Part shown: piece after piece, positions 55,539 through 63,673 of the stretch
Layout: each line of letters opens with the position of its first letter
Position numbering within the stretch: the stretch's first letter is position 1
From: Salinivirgaceae bacterium
GTDB taxonomy: Bacteria; Bacteroidota; Bacteroidia; Bacteroidales; SZUA-534
NCBI GenBank assembly: GCA_017645945.1
Contig: JAGCNL010000076.1
Coordinates: forward strand, 62,001-126,000
Direction: 5' to 3'
Length of the DNA: 64,000 nt
Translations under genes and position numbers: made by a program
Notes under the pieces: generated by a model
Seen by the model: the letters and a program-made list of their open reading frames with translations, nothing else
What the model was told of the DNA's origin: nothing
Databases searched by the model: none

Positions 55539-56396
55539 TCACTCCTTCTTCGGTTCCAACTTCAACCGATACGGCTCGGTGGTTGATTTGGCACTGAAGA
55601 ATCCGAGCGCGCCGTTGCTGACATTGGTGTAAATGTTGGCTGGCGGGCCTTGCAGGATTGTGGCGTTGCCAAAGGTCTCGTCGCTGATGTCCTTGATAAA
55701 TTGGTGGTATTCAGAACTGACTGAATACAAATCAAATCGGGCTTCGGGCTTTTTGGGGATTGAATCTTCGTTGGCATCGCAAATCTGAACATTCTCGAAA
55801 AGTCCGCAACCATCGTACCTGCTGCCAGCGAAAGCCCATTTAATATCCTCAAATTTAGAGTTATAGCACGAATCGTTGAAATAGACATAAATCAAATAGC
55901 AGTCGTCAACGCCCTTCTGCTCAGTGAACGTGGCGTAGAAAAAATAGTGGTACTCGGGCAGCGTCATGCCGTACTCCTCATTGATGTACTCATAATAAAT
56001 GGTGTCGAACTGGTTTGGAATTGGCATGTGGTCAACTGCCTCATACTCTTCGCCATTCGTCAGTTTGATATTGAGCGTGTAGGTGCGGCCCGGGACGCCG
56101 AGTGCCGAAGAATCGGTCCAGTATGTGCCGTCGTTGTCCTCATCGAGGAGGACAAAGGTCTGCTCGCCATCGGAGATAGTCACTGTGGCGCCCAACTCAG
56201 CTGGCGCGGGCTGGTTGTAGAAATACGAAGTGGACCGCGTAAGCCGCACGCTGTAAGGGCCTGGCTCGTTTGATATCTCGCCGGCAACCACAAGGCGGTT
56301 GTTTTCGCCTTCGTTCAAATCAATGTCGATTCCTTCGGTGCAGGCGGCAGCGAAAGTGAGAGATAAAATGCCGATTGTGAGTATGTTACGGTTCAT
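55539..56396 (-). CDS. DUF4249 lipoprotein, copy A
   Basis: A 285-residue lipoprotein with lipobox Cys19 (TFAAAC), then EGIDIDLNEGENNRLVVAGEI, the opening of DUF4249 proteins. The family also shows RTYTLNIKLTNGEEYEA and LYxxSxxYxxF-type segments, which are present (FDLYSVSSEYHQFIK), as is ILQGPPANIYTNVSNGALGFFSA near the C-terminus. DUF4249 proteins are Bacteroidetes lipoproteins encoded with a TonB-dependent receptor of the kind that lies two genes upstream; they are thought to be its surface partner. Ligand unknown. Confidence 0.85.
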   Translation of the reverse strand: MNRNILTIGILSLTFAAACTEGIDIDLNEGENNRLVVAGEISNEPGPYSVRLTRSTSYFYNQPAPAELGATVTISDGEQTFVLLDEDNDGTYWTDSSALGVPGRTYTLNIKLTNGEEYEAVDHMPIPNQFDTIYYEYINEEYGMTLPEYHYFFYATFTEQKGVDDCYLIYVYFNDSCYNSKFEDIKWAFAGSRYDGCGLFENVQICDANEDSIPKKPEARFDLYSVSSEYHQFIKDISDETFGNATILQGPPANIYTNVSNGALGFFSAKSTTEPYRLKLEPKKE

Positions 56397-56464
56397 TGTT
56401 ATTGAAAGGTTAGAGTTGAGCGGGAAGAGTTTAGAAGAGTTTTAAAGTTTAAAATCATAAAACA

Positions 56465-56498
56465 AAAATAGCAAAGCCGCAGTTAACTACGGCCTTGC
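56465..56498 (-). terminator. Hairpin between the two DUF4249 genes
   Basis: GCAAaGCCG (56471-56479) pairs with CGGCcTTGC (56490-56498). On the minus strand it is followed by TATTTTTG. It would end or attenuate the receptor transcript before copy A. Confidence 0.7.
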
Positions 56499-56550
56499 GT
56501 CGTTCAAATTAATAACCAATTATCATCGGTTTCACCAATTATTCTATCAT

Positions 56551-57474
56551 TCAGTTATTCATCCCGATAGCTATCGGGACTTCAGTCATCGGCTTGCCGT
56601 CCTTCATATCGTTCACAATATCAAACTCATATGTATCATACGAGCGGGCCGAGAAGTAGCCCAAACCATTGGGTTTCTCCTTGTCTTTATTAATAATATT
56701 GGTGCAGACGTTGGCTGGCGGACCGGAAAAAAGTCCGGTTTGGCCAACTGTTTCGGTGTAAAGCTGGCTCACAAAATTATAATAACCAATGCTGATGGTC
56801 ACCAAATCGCAGCGCATGTGCGGGTTGTGCGGGATTGAATCCTCGTGTTCGGCGCTAAAAAGCACATCTTCGAAGTGCTCGCAGCCGTCCATATAGCTGG
56901 CGGTGCTGGCATACAGAACATCGTCGAACGTTGGGTTCCAGAGCGAATCGTTGAAATAATAGTAAATCAAATACTTATCATCAAAGTTTGGCTTCTCGGT
57001 GAATGTTGTGTAGAACCAATAGTAATACGCGCCTATATCGACACCATATTGCAGATTGGTGTACTCGTAATAAACTGTATCAATGGTATTTGGCTCAATC
57101 AGTTCATCGACAGCCTCATACTCACTGCCATCTTTCAACTTGATATTCAGCGTGTAAGTGCGGCCCGCTACGCCGAACACGTCAGGGGCGGTCAGGTAGT
57201 TGCCGGTGCTCTCGTCGTAGGTCAGCGGGAAAATGTTGCCCTCGCTGTCGGTGATGGTGACAAGGGCTCCCTCTTCAGGCGCTGCCGGCTGGTTGTAGAA
57301 GTACGATGTGGAGCGCGTCAGGCGAACGCTGTGCTGCATTGTGTCGGTCGAAATGTAGCCTTCAACCACAAGGCGGTTGTTCTCGCCCTCGTTCAGGTCG
57401 ATGTCTATTTTCTCAGTGCAGGCCGTTCCCAGCACCGCACTCAAAATTCCGATTGTCAATATATTGTGTTTCAT
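56551..57474 (-). CDS. DUF4249 lipoprotein, copy B
   Basis: A 307-residue lipoprotein with lipobox Cys19 (GTAC) followed by TEKIDIDLNEGENNRLVVEGYI. It shares the signal sequence and many blocks with copy A (SVRLTRSTSYFYNQP, AGRTYTLNIKLKDGSEYEAVD, GPPANVCTNI), so the two arose by duplication. It starts 4 bp after the stop of the TonB-dependent receptor gene and is its immediate partner. The last codons coincide with a 16-bp palindrome CCCGATAGCTATCGGG (56566-56581), unusual inside a coding region. Confidence 0.86.
   Translation of the reverse strand: MKHNILTIGILSAVLGTACTEKIDIDLNEGENNRLVVEGYISTDTMQHSVRLTRSTSYFYNQPAAPEEGALVTITDSEGNIFPLTYDESTGNYLTAPDVFGVAGRTYTLNIKLKDGSEYEAVDELIEPNTIDTVYYEYTNLQYGVDIGAYYYWFYTTFTEKPNFDDKYLIYYYFNDSLWNPTFDDVLYASTASYMDGCEHFEDVLFSAEHEDSIPHNPHMRCDLVTISIGYYNFVSQLYTETVGQTGLFSGPPANVCTNIINKDKEKPNGLGYFSARSYDTYEFDIVNDMKDGKPMTEVPIAIGMNN
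56566..56581. repeat. 16-bp perfect palindrome in the 3' end of a coding region
   Basis: CCCGATAGCTATCGGG, inside the last 30 bases of the DUF4249 copy B gene, encoding PIAIG. Similar palindromes recur in intergenic regions of some Bacteroidetes genomes; here only one copy is in the window. Confidence 0.7.
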
Positions 57475-57478
57475 TGTT

Positions 57479-59827
57479 TTAGAATTTAAAGTTGTAGGTT
57501 ACCGATGGGAAGATGCTGAACATATAGAGTTTTTCGGCAGTCATCACCGACGGGTCGTGCTCGTCCTGCTCAAACATAATGCTGGCCGCGTTGTGGCGGT
57601 TATAGACATTGTAAATCGACAGGTTCAGATTCTGCTCGAGCCAAGGTTTGCCTTTGCGCTCGACGGTTTTCAGGTCGAATGTTGCCGAAAGGTCGAGGCG
57701 GTGGAAATCAGGCAACCGCAAGGCATTGCGCTCAGCATAGACCGGAGCAATAACACCGTTGTACTCGAAGCGCCCTGTTGGCAGAGTGCGCGGCGCACCG
57801 GTTGAATAAACCCAGTTGAGCGACACGTGCAGGCGCGGCAGCACATCGTATGTGGCCACAACCGACAGGTCGTGCGGCTTGTCGTAGTTCGACGGATAAT
57901 ACTCCTCGTTGTTGATGGTTGCAACTTTTGTGTAGGTGCGCGAGTAGGTGTAACTAATCCAACCCGTGAACTTGCCTTCCTGCTTCTTCAGCATCAGCTC
58001 AAGACCGTAAGAGTAGCCCTCGCCGACGCGGATTTGCGAGGCAATGTCGTCGCTGACAAACATATCGGCATGGTCCTTGAAATCGACCACGTCGTACATC
58101 TTCTTATAGTAAGTCTCAGCCGAAAAAGCGTATGCATCTTGCTGGAAATTATGGAAATATCCCAACGATACCATCTGGCAGCGCTCTGGCTTCACATTGG
58201 GGTTGCTGGCAAACCATGAGTCGATTGGCAGCGGCGACATGGTGTTGCTGGCCAGGTGCACATACTGGTAGGTCTGCTGGAAGTTGGCCTTGATGCTGTT
58301 GTGGTCGGTCAGGCGGACGTTGAGCGAAAAACGCGGCTCAAATCCTTTATAGGTATTGAAAACGCCTTTGCCATGGTGCGTCGTATCGACAATATTATAA
58401 TTCTCGTCGAGGTTCACCACATCGGCTTTGCCAAGATTCTGCAACATCGACAGGCGAATGCCGTAGTCAACATCGATAAGTCCGCCGATTTTTGCCTCGT
58501 TCGACAGGTAAATGGCGTGCTCGAGTGACTTGTTGTATTCCGACACGTTTTTCATGTAGTTGGGGCTGTTGGCTCCGGCCTTCACAATAAATGGTGTGAA
58601 CTTGTGGTAGGTTGATTGGAAACCGCCCTTGATGGTGCTCTTGGGGTTGGCGAAGAATGTCAGGTCGCCCTTGAGGTTCCAGTCGCGGATTGACGACTCC
58701 CAACGGGTATCGCTCTCCTCAAGTCCGTACATGAAATGCGAGTAGATGACCGACAGATTCGAGAACAAACGGTCACTGAACAAGTGATTGTAACGTGTTG
58801 TGAGAGTGCGGTTTCCGTAGTCAATCTGCATCGCGCCAGCGTAGTTCATCACATCGCGTCCAAAATAACCCGAGGCGAACAGGCGGTTGTTGTCGTTCAC
58901 CTTGAAGTTCACCTTCGCGTTCATATCGTAGAAATAGAGCTTGGTGTCGTCAGGAATCTGGTCGCGGTAGAGCGGGAAGAAGATGTCCATATACGAGCGG
59001 CGCCCCGAAACGATGAACGAGCAGCGGTCCTTAATAATCGGGCCATCGACAGTCAGACGGCTCGAGAGCAGTCCAATGCCGCCGTTCACGCCGAACTTCT
59101 GCGGGCTTCCCTCCTTCATGCGCACGTCGAGCAACGACGAAAGGCGGCCGCCATACTCAGCAGGCATTCCGCCCTTGTAGAACTTTACATCCTTCAAGGC
59201 ATCGTTGTTGAACACTGAGAAAATTCCGAACAAGTGGGCCGCATTGTAAACGGTGGCCTCGTCGAGCAGCATCATGTTCTGTCCCGTACCGCCGCCGCGC
59301 ACGTTGTAGCCGATGAATCCCTCGCCCGAAGTGCCAACGCCCGGCAGAAACTGGATGCTCTTGATGACATCGGTCTCGCCGAACAGCGCGGGGATGCTCT
59401 TGATGGTTGCAATCTGCAGCTTCTCCATTCCCATATCGGGCCGCACCAGATTGCGGTTGAGCTTCTCGCCCTGCACATCAACCTGAGCAATCTCGGTTGA
59501 AGTGGTCTCAAGGCTGAAGTTCACCTTGATGTTCTGTTTGAGGCTGATTTTCTTTGACATAGGCGTGTAGCCGATGAATTGTGCAACCAGCTCGTAGTCG
59601 CCGTCGGCCACCGTGAGGCTGTAGAAGCCGTAAGTGTTGGTGGTGGTTCCCGAACCCAATTCCTTGATGTAAACCGTTGCGCCAATCAGCTCCTCGCCCG
59701 TCGACGCATCAGACACTGTGCCGCTAATTGTGTGTTTTCCTTGCGGAACATTCGCCGCAAGTTGTTGTGGCACTGCTGTTTTTGCTGTCAGCACAAAAAT
59801 GCCCAACAGCCAGATAATTTTTTTCAT
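57479..59827 (-). CDS. TonB-dependent receptor partnered with DUF4249 lipoproteins
   Basis: A 782-residue receptor from the ATG at 59827 (signal IWLLGIFVLTAKTAVPQ); the frame also opens at 59851. It has a carboxypeptidase-regulatory-like domain (ISGTVSDASTGEELIGATVYI, residues about 31-105), a plug (VIKSIQFLPGVGTSGEGFIGYNVRGG, QNMMLLDEATVYNAAHLFGIFS) and a barrel of about 550 residues ending FPSVTYNFKF. It is shorter than SusC and lacks a SusD partner, belonging instead to the DUF4249-linked receptors. Cargo is unknown. It heads an operon with copy B 4 bp later. Confidence 0.92.
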   Translation of the reverse strand: MKKIIWLLGIFVLTAKTAVPQQLAANVPQGKHTISGTVSDASTGEELIGATVYIKELGSGTTTNTYGFYSLTVADGDYELVAQFIGYTPMSKKISLKQNIKVNFSLETTSTEIAQVDVQGEKLNRNLVRPDMGMEKLQIATIKSIPALFGETDVIKSIQFLPGVGTSGEGFIGYNVRGGGTGQNMMLLDEATVYNAAHLFGIFSVFNNDALKDVKFYKGGMPAEYGGRLSSLLDVRMKEGSPQKFGVNGGIGLLSSRLTVDGPIIKDRCSFIVSGRRSYMDIFFPLYRDQIPDDTKLYFYDMNAKVNFKVNDNNRLFASGYFGRDVMNYAGAMQIDYGNRTLTTRYNHLFSDRLFSNLSVIYSHFMYGLEESDTRWESSIRDWNLKGDLTFFANPKSTIKGGFQSTYHKFTPFIVKAGANSPNYMKNVSEYNKSLEHAIYLSNEAKIGGLIDVDYGIRLSMLQNLGKADVVNLDENYNIVDTTHHGKGVFNTYKGFEPRFSLNVRLTDHNSIKANFQQTYQYVHLASNTMSPLPIDSWFASNPNVKPERCQMVSLGYFHNFQQDAYAFSAETYYKKMYDVVDFKDHADMFVSDDIASQIRVGEGYSYGLELMLKKQEGKFTGWISYTYSRTYTKVATINNEEYYPSNYDKPHDLSVVATYDVLPRLHVSLNWVYSTGAPRTLPTGRFEYNGVIAPVYAERNALRLPDFHRLDLSATFDLKTVERKGKPWLEQNLNLSIYNVYNRHNAASIMFEQDEHDPSVMTAEKLYMFSIFPSVTYNFKF

Positions 59828-59989
59828 TCCGATAGTTTTATTTTTTTTCACGCCCTATTGATGCGGAAAACCTCAAAAGGTTGCAGTTGGTTGCAATTTT
59901 TTTTCGATTTTTTTTGACATCAATCGTCAGTACATTATCAAATATCACAGGTTCAATATTTTATATTCTGCCATATTTTTTTCGGGGGG

Positions 59990-59997
59990 CAAATATA
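59990..59997 (-). promoter_or_regulatory. Candidate -7 element of the TonB-dependent receptor operon
   Basis: On the minus strand TATATTTG, a perfect TAnnTTTG match, about 163 bp before the ATG at 59827. The leader is long; TTGCAA-containing motifs flank it (59881-59896 and 60008-60026), for example TTGCAGTTGGTTGCAA. Confidence 0.45.
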
Positions 59998-60235
59998 TTA
60001 CAATATTGCGTGCAACTGGGTTGCAAACACAAAATCATAAGCCGATTTGCGCAATTCAAACCTGACGCTTGTCGGATTTTGTTCCCTCCTTTTTTTAAAA
60101 TGTATCCGCACCGTTTTTTAATGACAATCGTACCGAATAACAATTATATTTGTGATAGTTTGTTGAAACGCTTAAAACGCTTAAAACACTTTAAAACAAA
60201 GGATTAGTAAAAAGGATTTATTTATAACGACATAA

Positions 60236-60413
60236 CTATTTTTCGCGTCTGAAGAAAAAAAGCCCGGAAAACTTGATTTCTTTTGAAGTCGGAAAATGCG
60301 CCTAACCACCTGTTAGTTAGCACCTTTACAATTACCTAAAGTTCGCTTGGTGCGGGCTTCTATGGGTGATTGTGACGGGTTTTCTTTCCGGGCTTCCCGT
60401 TAGACGCGAATAG
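60236..60413 (+). ncRNA. Candidate structured RNA, 6S-like layout
   Basis: Nested helices visible in the sequence: TTCGCGTCT (60242-60250) with AGACGCGAA (60402-60410); AAGCCCGGAAA (60260-60270) with TTTCCGGGCTT (60385-60395); GAAGTC (60285-60290) with GGCTTC (60355-60360, one G-U); GCGCC (60298-60302) with GGTGC (60349-60353). Between helices 2 and 3 is a large open bubble (14 and 24 nt). A long hairpin of about 175 nt with a closing stem, large central bubble and terminal stem is the 6S RNA layout. A small hairpin with T-run follows on the plus strand; a T-run also follows helix 2 on the minus strand, so the strand is uncertain. Family not confirmed. Confidence 0.45.
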
Positions 60414-60479
60414 AAAGGCAACGCACCTTTTTATTTCCCGATATGTGATTGATAGTCAGTCGCAAAACTATCAACCACA

Positions 60480-62945
60480 ATGCTCTACGAAAATATCCGC
60501 GAGGAGTCGCTCAAACTGAAGGTTGCCGCCGACTGGTTTCCAAAATTCGACTGCACCGACATAATTGGCCGTATCGATTTTGCGGTAAAAATCAGACGTA
60601 CCGACAACGCCATCGATTTTGGCGACGAGTATCTGCTTTGGGCGGAGGCCAAACAGCAGCCAACCGACATTTACCGGATGCTGGCGCAACTGATTATCAC
60701 CATTAAAGCCGACGCCGCCGACCGCGTGCCACCGAAGTTTATCGGCTGTTTCGACAACGAGAAAATCGCCTTTGTGGAGTATCACAATGTGCTGCCCATT
60801 CATCAAATCAACGATTTCAACTGGACGCAAACGCCGTCGGCCGTTGATGATAAAACCATTGAAACTGTGCGTAATACGATAAGTACCGAAAAGGTTTTCA
60901 GTTTCAATTTCGAGACCGACAGCATGGAATTGCGCAATTTCTTGAAAGCCAATTTCAACCTCGACGCCGCCACCAATCTGCTCTCGACGCTTATCGACAA
61001 AAACAATTTCATCTTCGTATATCAGAAATGGCTGAAACAAGTGATGCCAAAAATCAATGTTGATTGGGCGGTGCTGAAGAAAAACTACGGCATTTACGAC
61101 CGCGATTTCTTCCTGGCCGAACTCAATATCGATGATAACGGAACTGCCGAAGTATATGACGACGAGACAGTTAACGAGAATTTCTACGTCACTTTCAACT
61201 CCGCCGACTCAAAGCCTTACGAACTGATTCGCAAAGACGGTTTCGGGCTTGACGCTTCGTATAAATTTGGATTCAAAAGCGATGGTTTACAACAATATAC
61301 CGAATTTTGGAAACGGTATAAGCGACCGCCCGAAAACGAGTATTGGAAATATATTTTGGAGCGAATCGATTTGCTTGTGCCGCAGGATGTTCGCGAACGC
61401 AAAGGTGCGTTTTTCACACCGCAGATTTGGGTTGAAAAGTCGCAACAATACCTTGCCGATGTTTTGGGTGCGAACTGGCAGGATGAGTATTATGTTTGGG
61501 ACTGCTGCGCCGGCACTGGCAACCTATTGAACGGCTTGAACAACAAATATAATGTGTGGGCAAGCACGCTCGACCAGCAGGACGTTGACGTTATGCACGA
61601 GCGCATACGTAACGGCGCCAACCTTTTGGATAGCCATGTTTTTCAATTCGACTTCCTAAACGACGATTTCAGCAAATGTCCGCAAGGCTTGCAAGAAATA
61701 ATCAACAATCCCAAAAAACGCAGAAAATTAGTTATTTACATTAATCCACCATATGCAGAAGCCGCAAGTCGCATAACCGTTACAAGTAGTGGGCAAAATA
61801 AAACAGATGTGGCAGTTTTGCACAAAACATATTCCAAATATTTGAATATGATAGGTATAGCCGGACGTGAACTTTTCGCTCAATTTTTTATTAGAATTTA
61901 CTGCGAAATTCCCGATTGTATACTTGCGCAATTTTCCACATTAAAAATACTACAAGCACCGAATTTTGAGGGATTTAGATATTCATTTAAAGCAAAATTA
62001 GAAAAGTCCTTTTTAGTTCCTGCAAATACTTTTGATAATGTCAATGGCAAATTTCCAATAGGATTTTTTGTTTGGAATTGTGCTGAAAAAGAAATATTTA
62101 AAGAAACATTCACAGATGTTTTTAATGAAAAAGGCGTATTTTTGAAGACACGAAAAATAGAATTAGAATCAGACAAAAAATCAATTAACGATTGGATAAT
62201 AACTACAAGAAATAGAAGTGGAGAGAGAAATATAGGTTATATGTCGGCTAAGGGTGCTGATTTTCAGAACCAAAACTACAACTTTATAATAAATGACAAA
62301 TCGCAACTTCCACACCCACGTGGTACTTGGGTTACAGATAGAAACATAGTTGAAATTGGTGTTTATTTAGCTGTAAGACATGTAATAACAGCCGATTGGC
62401 TCAATGACCGCGACCAATTTTTATTTCCAAATGATGGTTGGAAAACCGACAACGTTTTTCAAACAAACTGTTTGATTTACACATTGTTCTACGGGCAAAA
62501 CAAAATATCTTCAACACAAGGCACCAATCATTGGATACCATTCACCGAGTCGGAAGTGGATGCCAAGGAGCGTTTTGAGTCGCATTTTATGAGCGATTTT
62601 CTGGCTGGCAAAATCAAATCCGAACAGCCGAAAGATTTGTTTTCAGATATTGCGTCGGCAGAGACGCGGCGCGCCACGTCTCTACAATTTACACCTGAAT
62701 CACAAGCCGTTATGGTCGCAGGCCGTGAGCTTTGGCGCTACTATCACACCATGGAGGATGCCAATCCAAATGCCTCACTCTACGATATTAAGGAGTATTT
62801 CCAAGGCCGAGACGGCAACGGCAAGATGAAAACAAAATCGGATGACAAGCATTACACCGAATTGCTTGATAATCTGAAAGCTGCAATGCAAGCGCTGGCC
62901 GAGCAGATTCGCCCGAAGGTTTATGAGTACGGCTTTTTGAAGTAA
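60480..62945 (+). CDS. Single-chain restriction-modification enzyme with N6-adenine methylase domain (type IIG-like)
   Basis: An 821-residue protein. The N-terminus has a possible nuclease core of PD-(D/E)xK type: GRIDFAV (Asp33) and LLWAEAK (Glu56, Lys58). The methylase core follows: KGAFFTPQIWVEKSQQYL (about 308), motif I WDCCAGTGNLL (about 340) and catalytic motif IV INPPYAEA (about 421). The rest would be target recognition and a helical C-terminus. Such fusions cut and methylate the same DNA site; no separate specificity or nuclease gene is adjacent. The stretch about 61740-62480 is near 27-32% GC against about 45% in the flanks, in line with an exchanged recognition domain. It could also be only a methylase if the N-terminal motif is inactive. 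Confidence 0.8.
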   Translation: MLYENIREESLKLKVAADWFPKFDCTDIIGRIDFAVKIRRTDNAIDFGDEYLLWAEAKQQPTDIYRMLAQLIITIKADAADRVPPKFIGCFDNEKIAFVEYHNVLPIHQINDFNWTQTPSAVDDKTIETVRNTISTEKVFSFNFETDSMELRNFLKANFNLDAATNLLSTLIDKNNFIFVYQKWLKQVMPKINVDWAVLKKNYGIYDRDFFLAELNIDDNGTAEVYDDETVNENFYVTFNSADSKPYELIRKDGFGLDASYKFGFKSDGLQQYTEFWKRYKRPPENEYWKYILERIDLLVPQDVRERKGAFFTPQIWVEKSQQYLADVLGANWQDEYYVWDCCAGTGNLLNGLNNKYNVWASTLDQQDVDVMHERIRNGANLLDSHVFQFDFLNDDFSKCPQGLQEIINNPKKRRKLVIYINPPYAEAASRITVTSSGQNKTDVAVLHKTYSKYLNMIGIAGRELFAQFFIRIYCEIPDCILAQFSTLKILQAPNFEGFRYSFKAKLEKSFLVPANTFDNVNGKFPIGFFVWNCAEKEIFKETFTDVFNEKGVFLKTRKIELESDKKSINDWIITTRNRSGERNIGYMSAKGADFQNQNYNFIINDKSQLPHPRGTWVTDRNIVEIGVYLAVRHVITADWLNDRDQFLFPNDGWKTDNVFQTNCLIYTLFYGQNKISSTQGTNHWIPFTESEVDAKERFESHFMSDFLAGKIKSEQPKDLFSDIASAETRRATSLQFTPESQAVMVAGRELWRYYHTMEDANPNASLYDIKEYFQGRDGNGKMKTKSDDKHYTELLDNLKAAMQALAEQIRPKVYEYGFLK

Positions 62946-63110
62946 CAAGGGCAACAAAACGTGATTATTCCAACAAGGGAGCCGAGCGGCTTCCTTGTTT
63001 TTGTTTATAGAGGGCGGGATTTGTGGATGGATTATTGAGCTGCGCTTTCAGCGCGCCATCTCTCTTTGCATCTTTTCCCCCAACGTGCCGTTCGCTCTGC
63101 TCACTTTGCG

Positions 63111-63473
63111 TTGGGCTATAATTAATTGCGCTTTCAGCGCGCTGTCTTTCTTTATACCGCACACCCAAATTGCAGTTCGCTTTGCTCACTCTGCGTTGGG
63201 CTATAATTAATTGCGCTTTCAGCGCGTTGTCTTTTTTTATACCGCACACCCAAATTGCCGTTTGCTCTGCTCACTCTGCGTTGGGCTATAATTAATTGCG
63301 CCTTCAGCGCGCTGTCTTTTTTTTATACCGCACACCCAAATTGCCGTTTGCTCTGCGTTGGGCTATAATTAATTGCGCTTTCAGCGCGTTGTCTTTTTTT
63401 ATACCGCACACCCAAATTGCCGTTTGCTCTGCTCACTTTGCGTTGGGCTATAATTAATTGCGCTTTCAGCGCG
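63111..63473. repeat. 85-bp tandem repeat with internal hairpin
   Basis: Units start at 63111, 63196, 63281, 63358 and 63443 (lengths 85, 85, 77, 85 and a partial 31). Each begins TTGGGCTATAATTAATTGCG and includes the hairpin GCGCTTTCAGCGC, followed by a T-run of 4-8. The third full unit lacks 9 bp near its end. A decayed copy lies just upstream. The units differ by a few bases only. Confidence 0.93.
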
Positions 63474-63552
63474 GGTTTACGACCTTTTCACCTTAAAAAT
63501 CTCCTCCCCTGCTGCCTCACATAAAAAAGAATGAAACCGATTGCATAAAAAG

Positions 63553-63583
63553 TTGCACAAAGCAAAATTTGTCGTACTTTCGC
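63553..63583 (+). promoter_or_regulatory. Promoter of the MFS transporter gene
   Basis: TTG (63553-63555), 19 bp, then TACTTTCGC (63575-63583), which differs from TAnnTTTGC at one position. It lies about 90 bp before the start codon. Confidence 0.65.
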
Positions 63584-63637
63584 ATTCTGTAAATTAATGC
63601 TGACACTGACGCAGACACAAAAAACGTAAAATATTTA

Positions 63638-63671
63638 AACTAAACACTTAACACTAAACACTAAACTTTAA
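63638..63671. repeat. Heptad microrepeat TTTAGTG-type
   Basis: On the minus strand, 7-bp units TTTAGTG, TTTAGTG, TTAAGTG, TTTAG. It lies in the leader directly before the MFS start codon. Confidence 0.6.
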
Positions 63672-63673
63672 TT

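Larger units (their letters stand above)
59828..60479. other. Divergent intergenic region holding a structured-RNA candidate
   Basis: No convincing gene. The left half is very AT-rich with T-runs and the receptor promoter. The right half contains a nested inverted-repeat element at 60236-60413, then a small hairpin with a T-run (60412-60431) and about 45 bp of leader for the restriction-modification gene. Confidence 0.6.
62946..63673. other. Repeat-rich intergenic region before the MFS gene
   Basis: No convincing gene. It contains the 85-bp tandem repeat (63111-63473), a degenerate upstream copy (about 63022-63110), a good promoter at 63553-63583, and a heptad microrepeat at 63638-63671. Open frames on either strand through the repeat translate into repeated peptides and are not taken as genes. 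Confidence 0.65.

Noticed and set aside
60236..60413. RNase P RNA, tmRNA or signal-recognition RNA
   Set aside because: The element is too short for the first two, and none of the conserved core sequences of the three (for example GGAAGGGAGCA-type SRP loop or the RNase P GAGGAAAGTCC block) is present.
60480..62945. Part of a BREX, DISARM or type I defence operon
   Set aside because: No companion helicase, ATPase, phosphatase or specificity gene lies on either side; the gene stands alone.
62965..63249. Open frame of 94 codons on the minus strand
   Set aside because: It only reads the 85-bp repeat in one frame, giving ALKAQL-type repeated peptides; no start signal or conserved domain.
63111..63473. 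CRISPR array
   Set aside because: The units are contiguous and nearly identical over their whole 77-85 bp, with no variable spacers and no cas genes.
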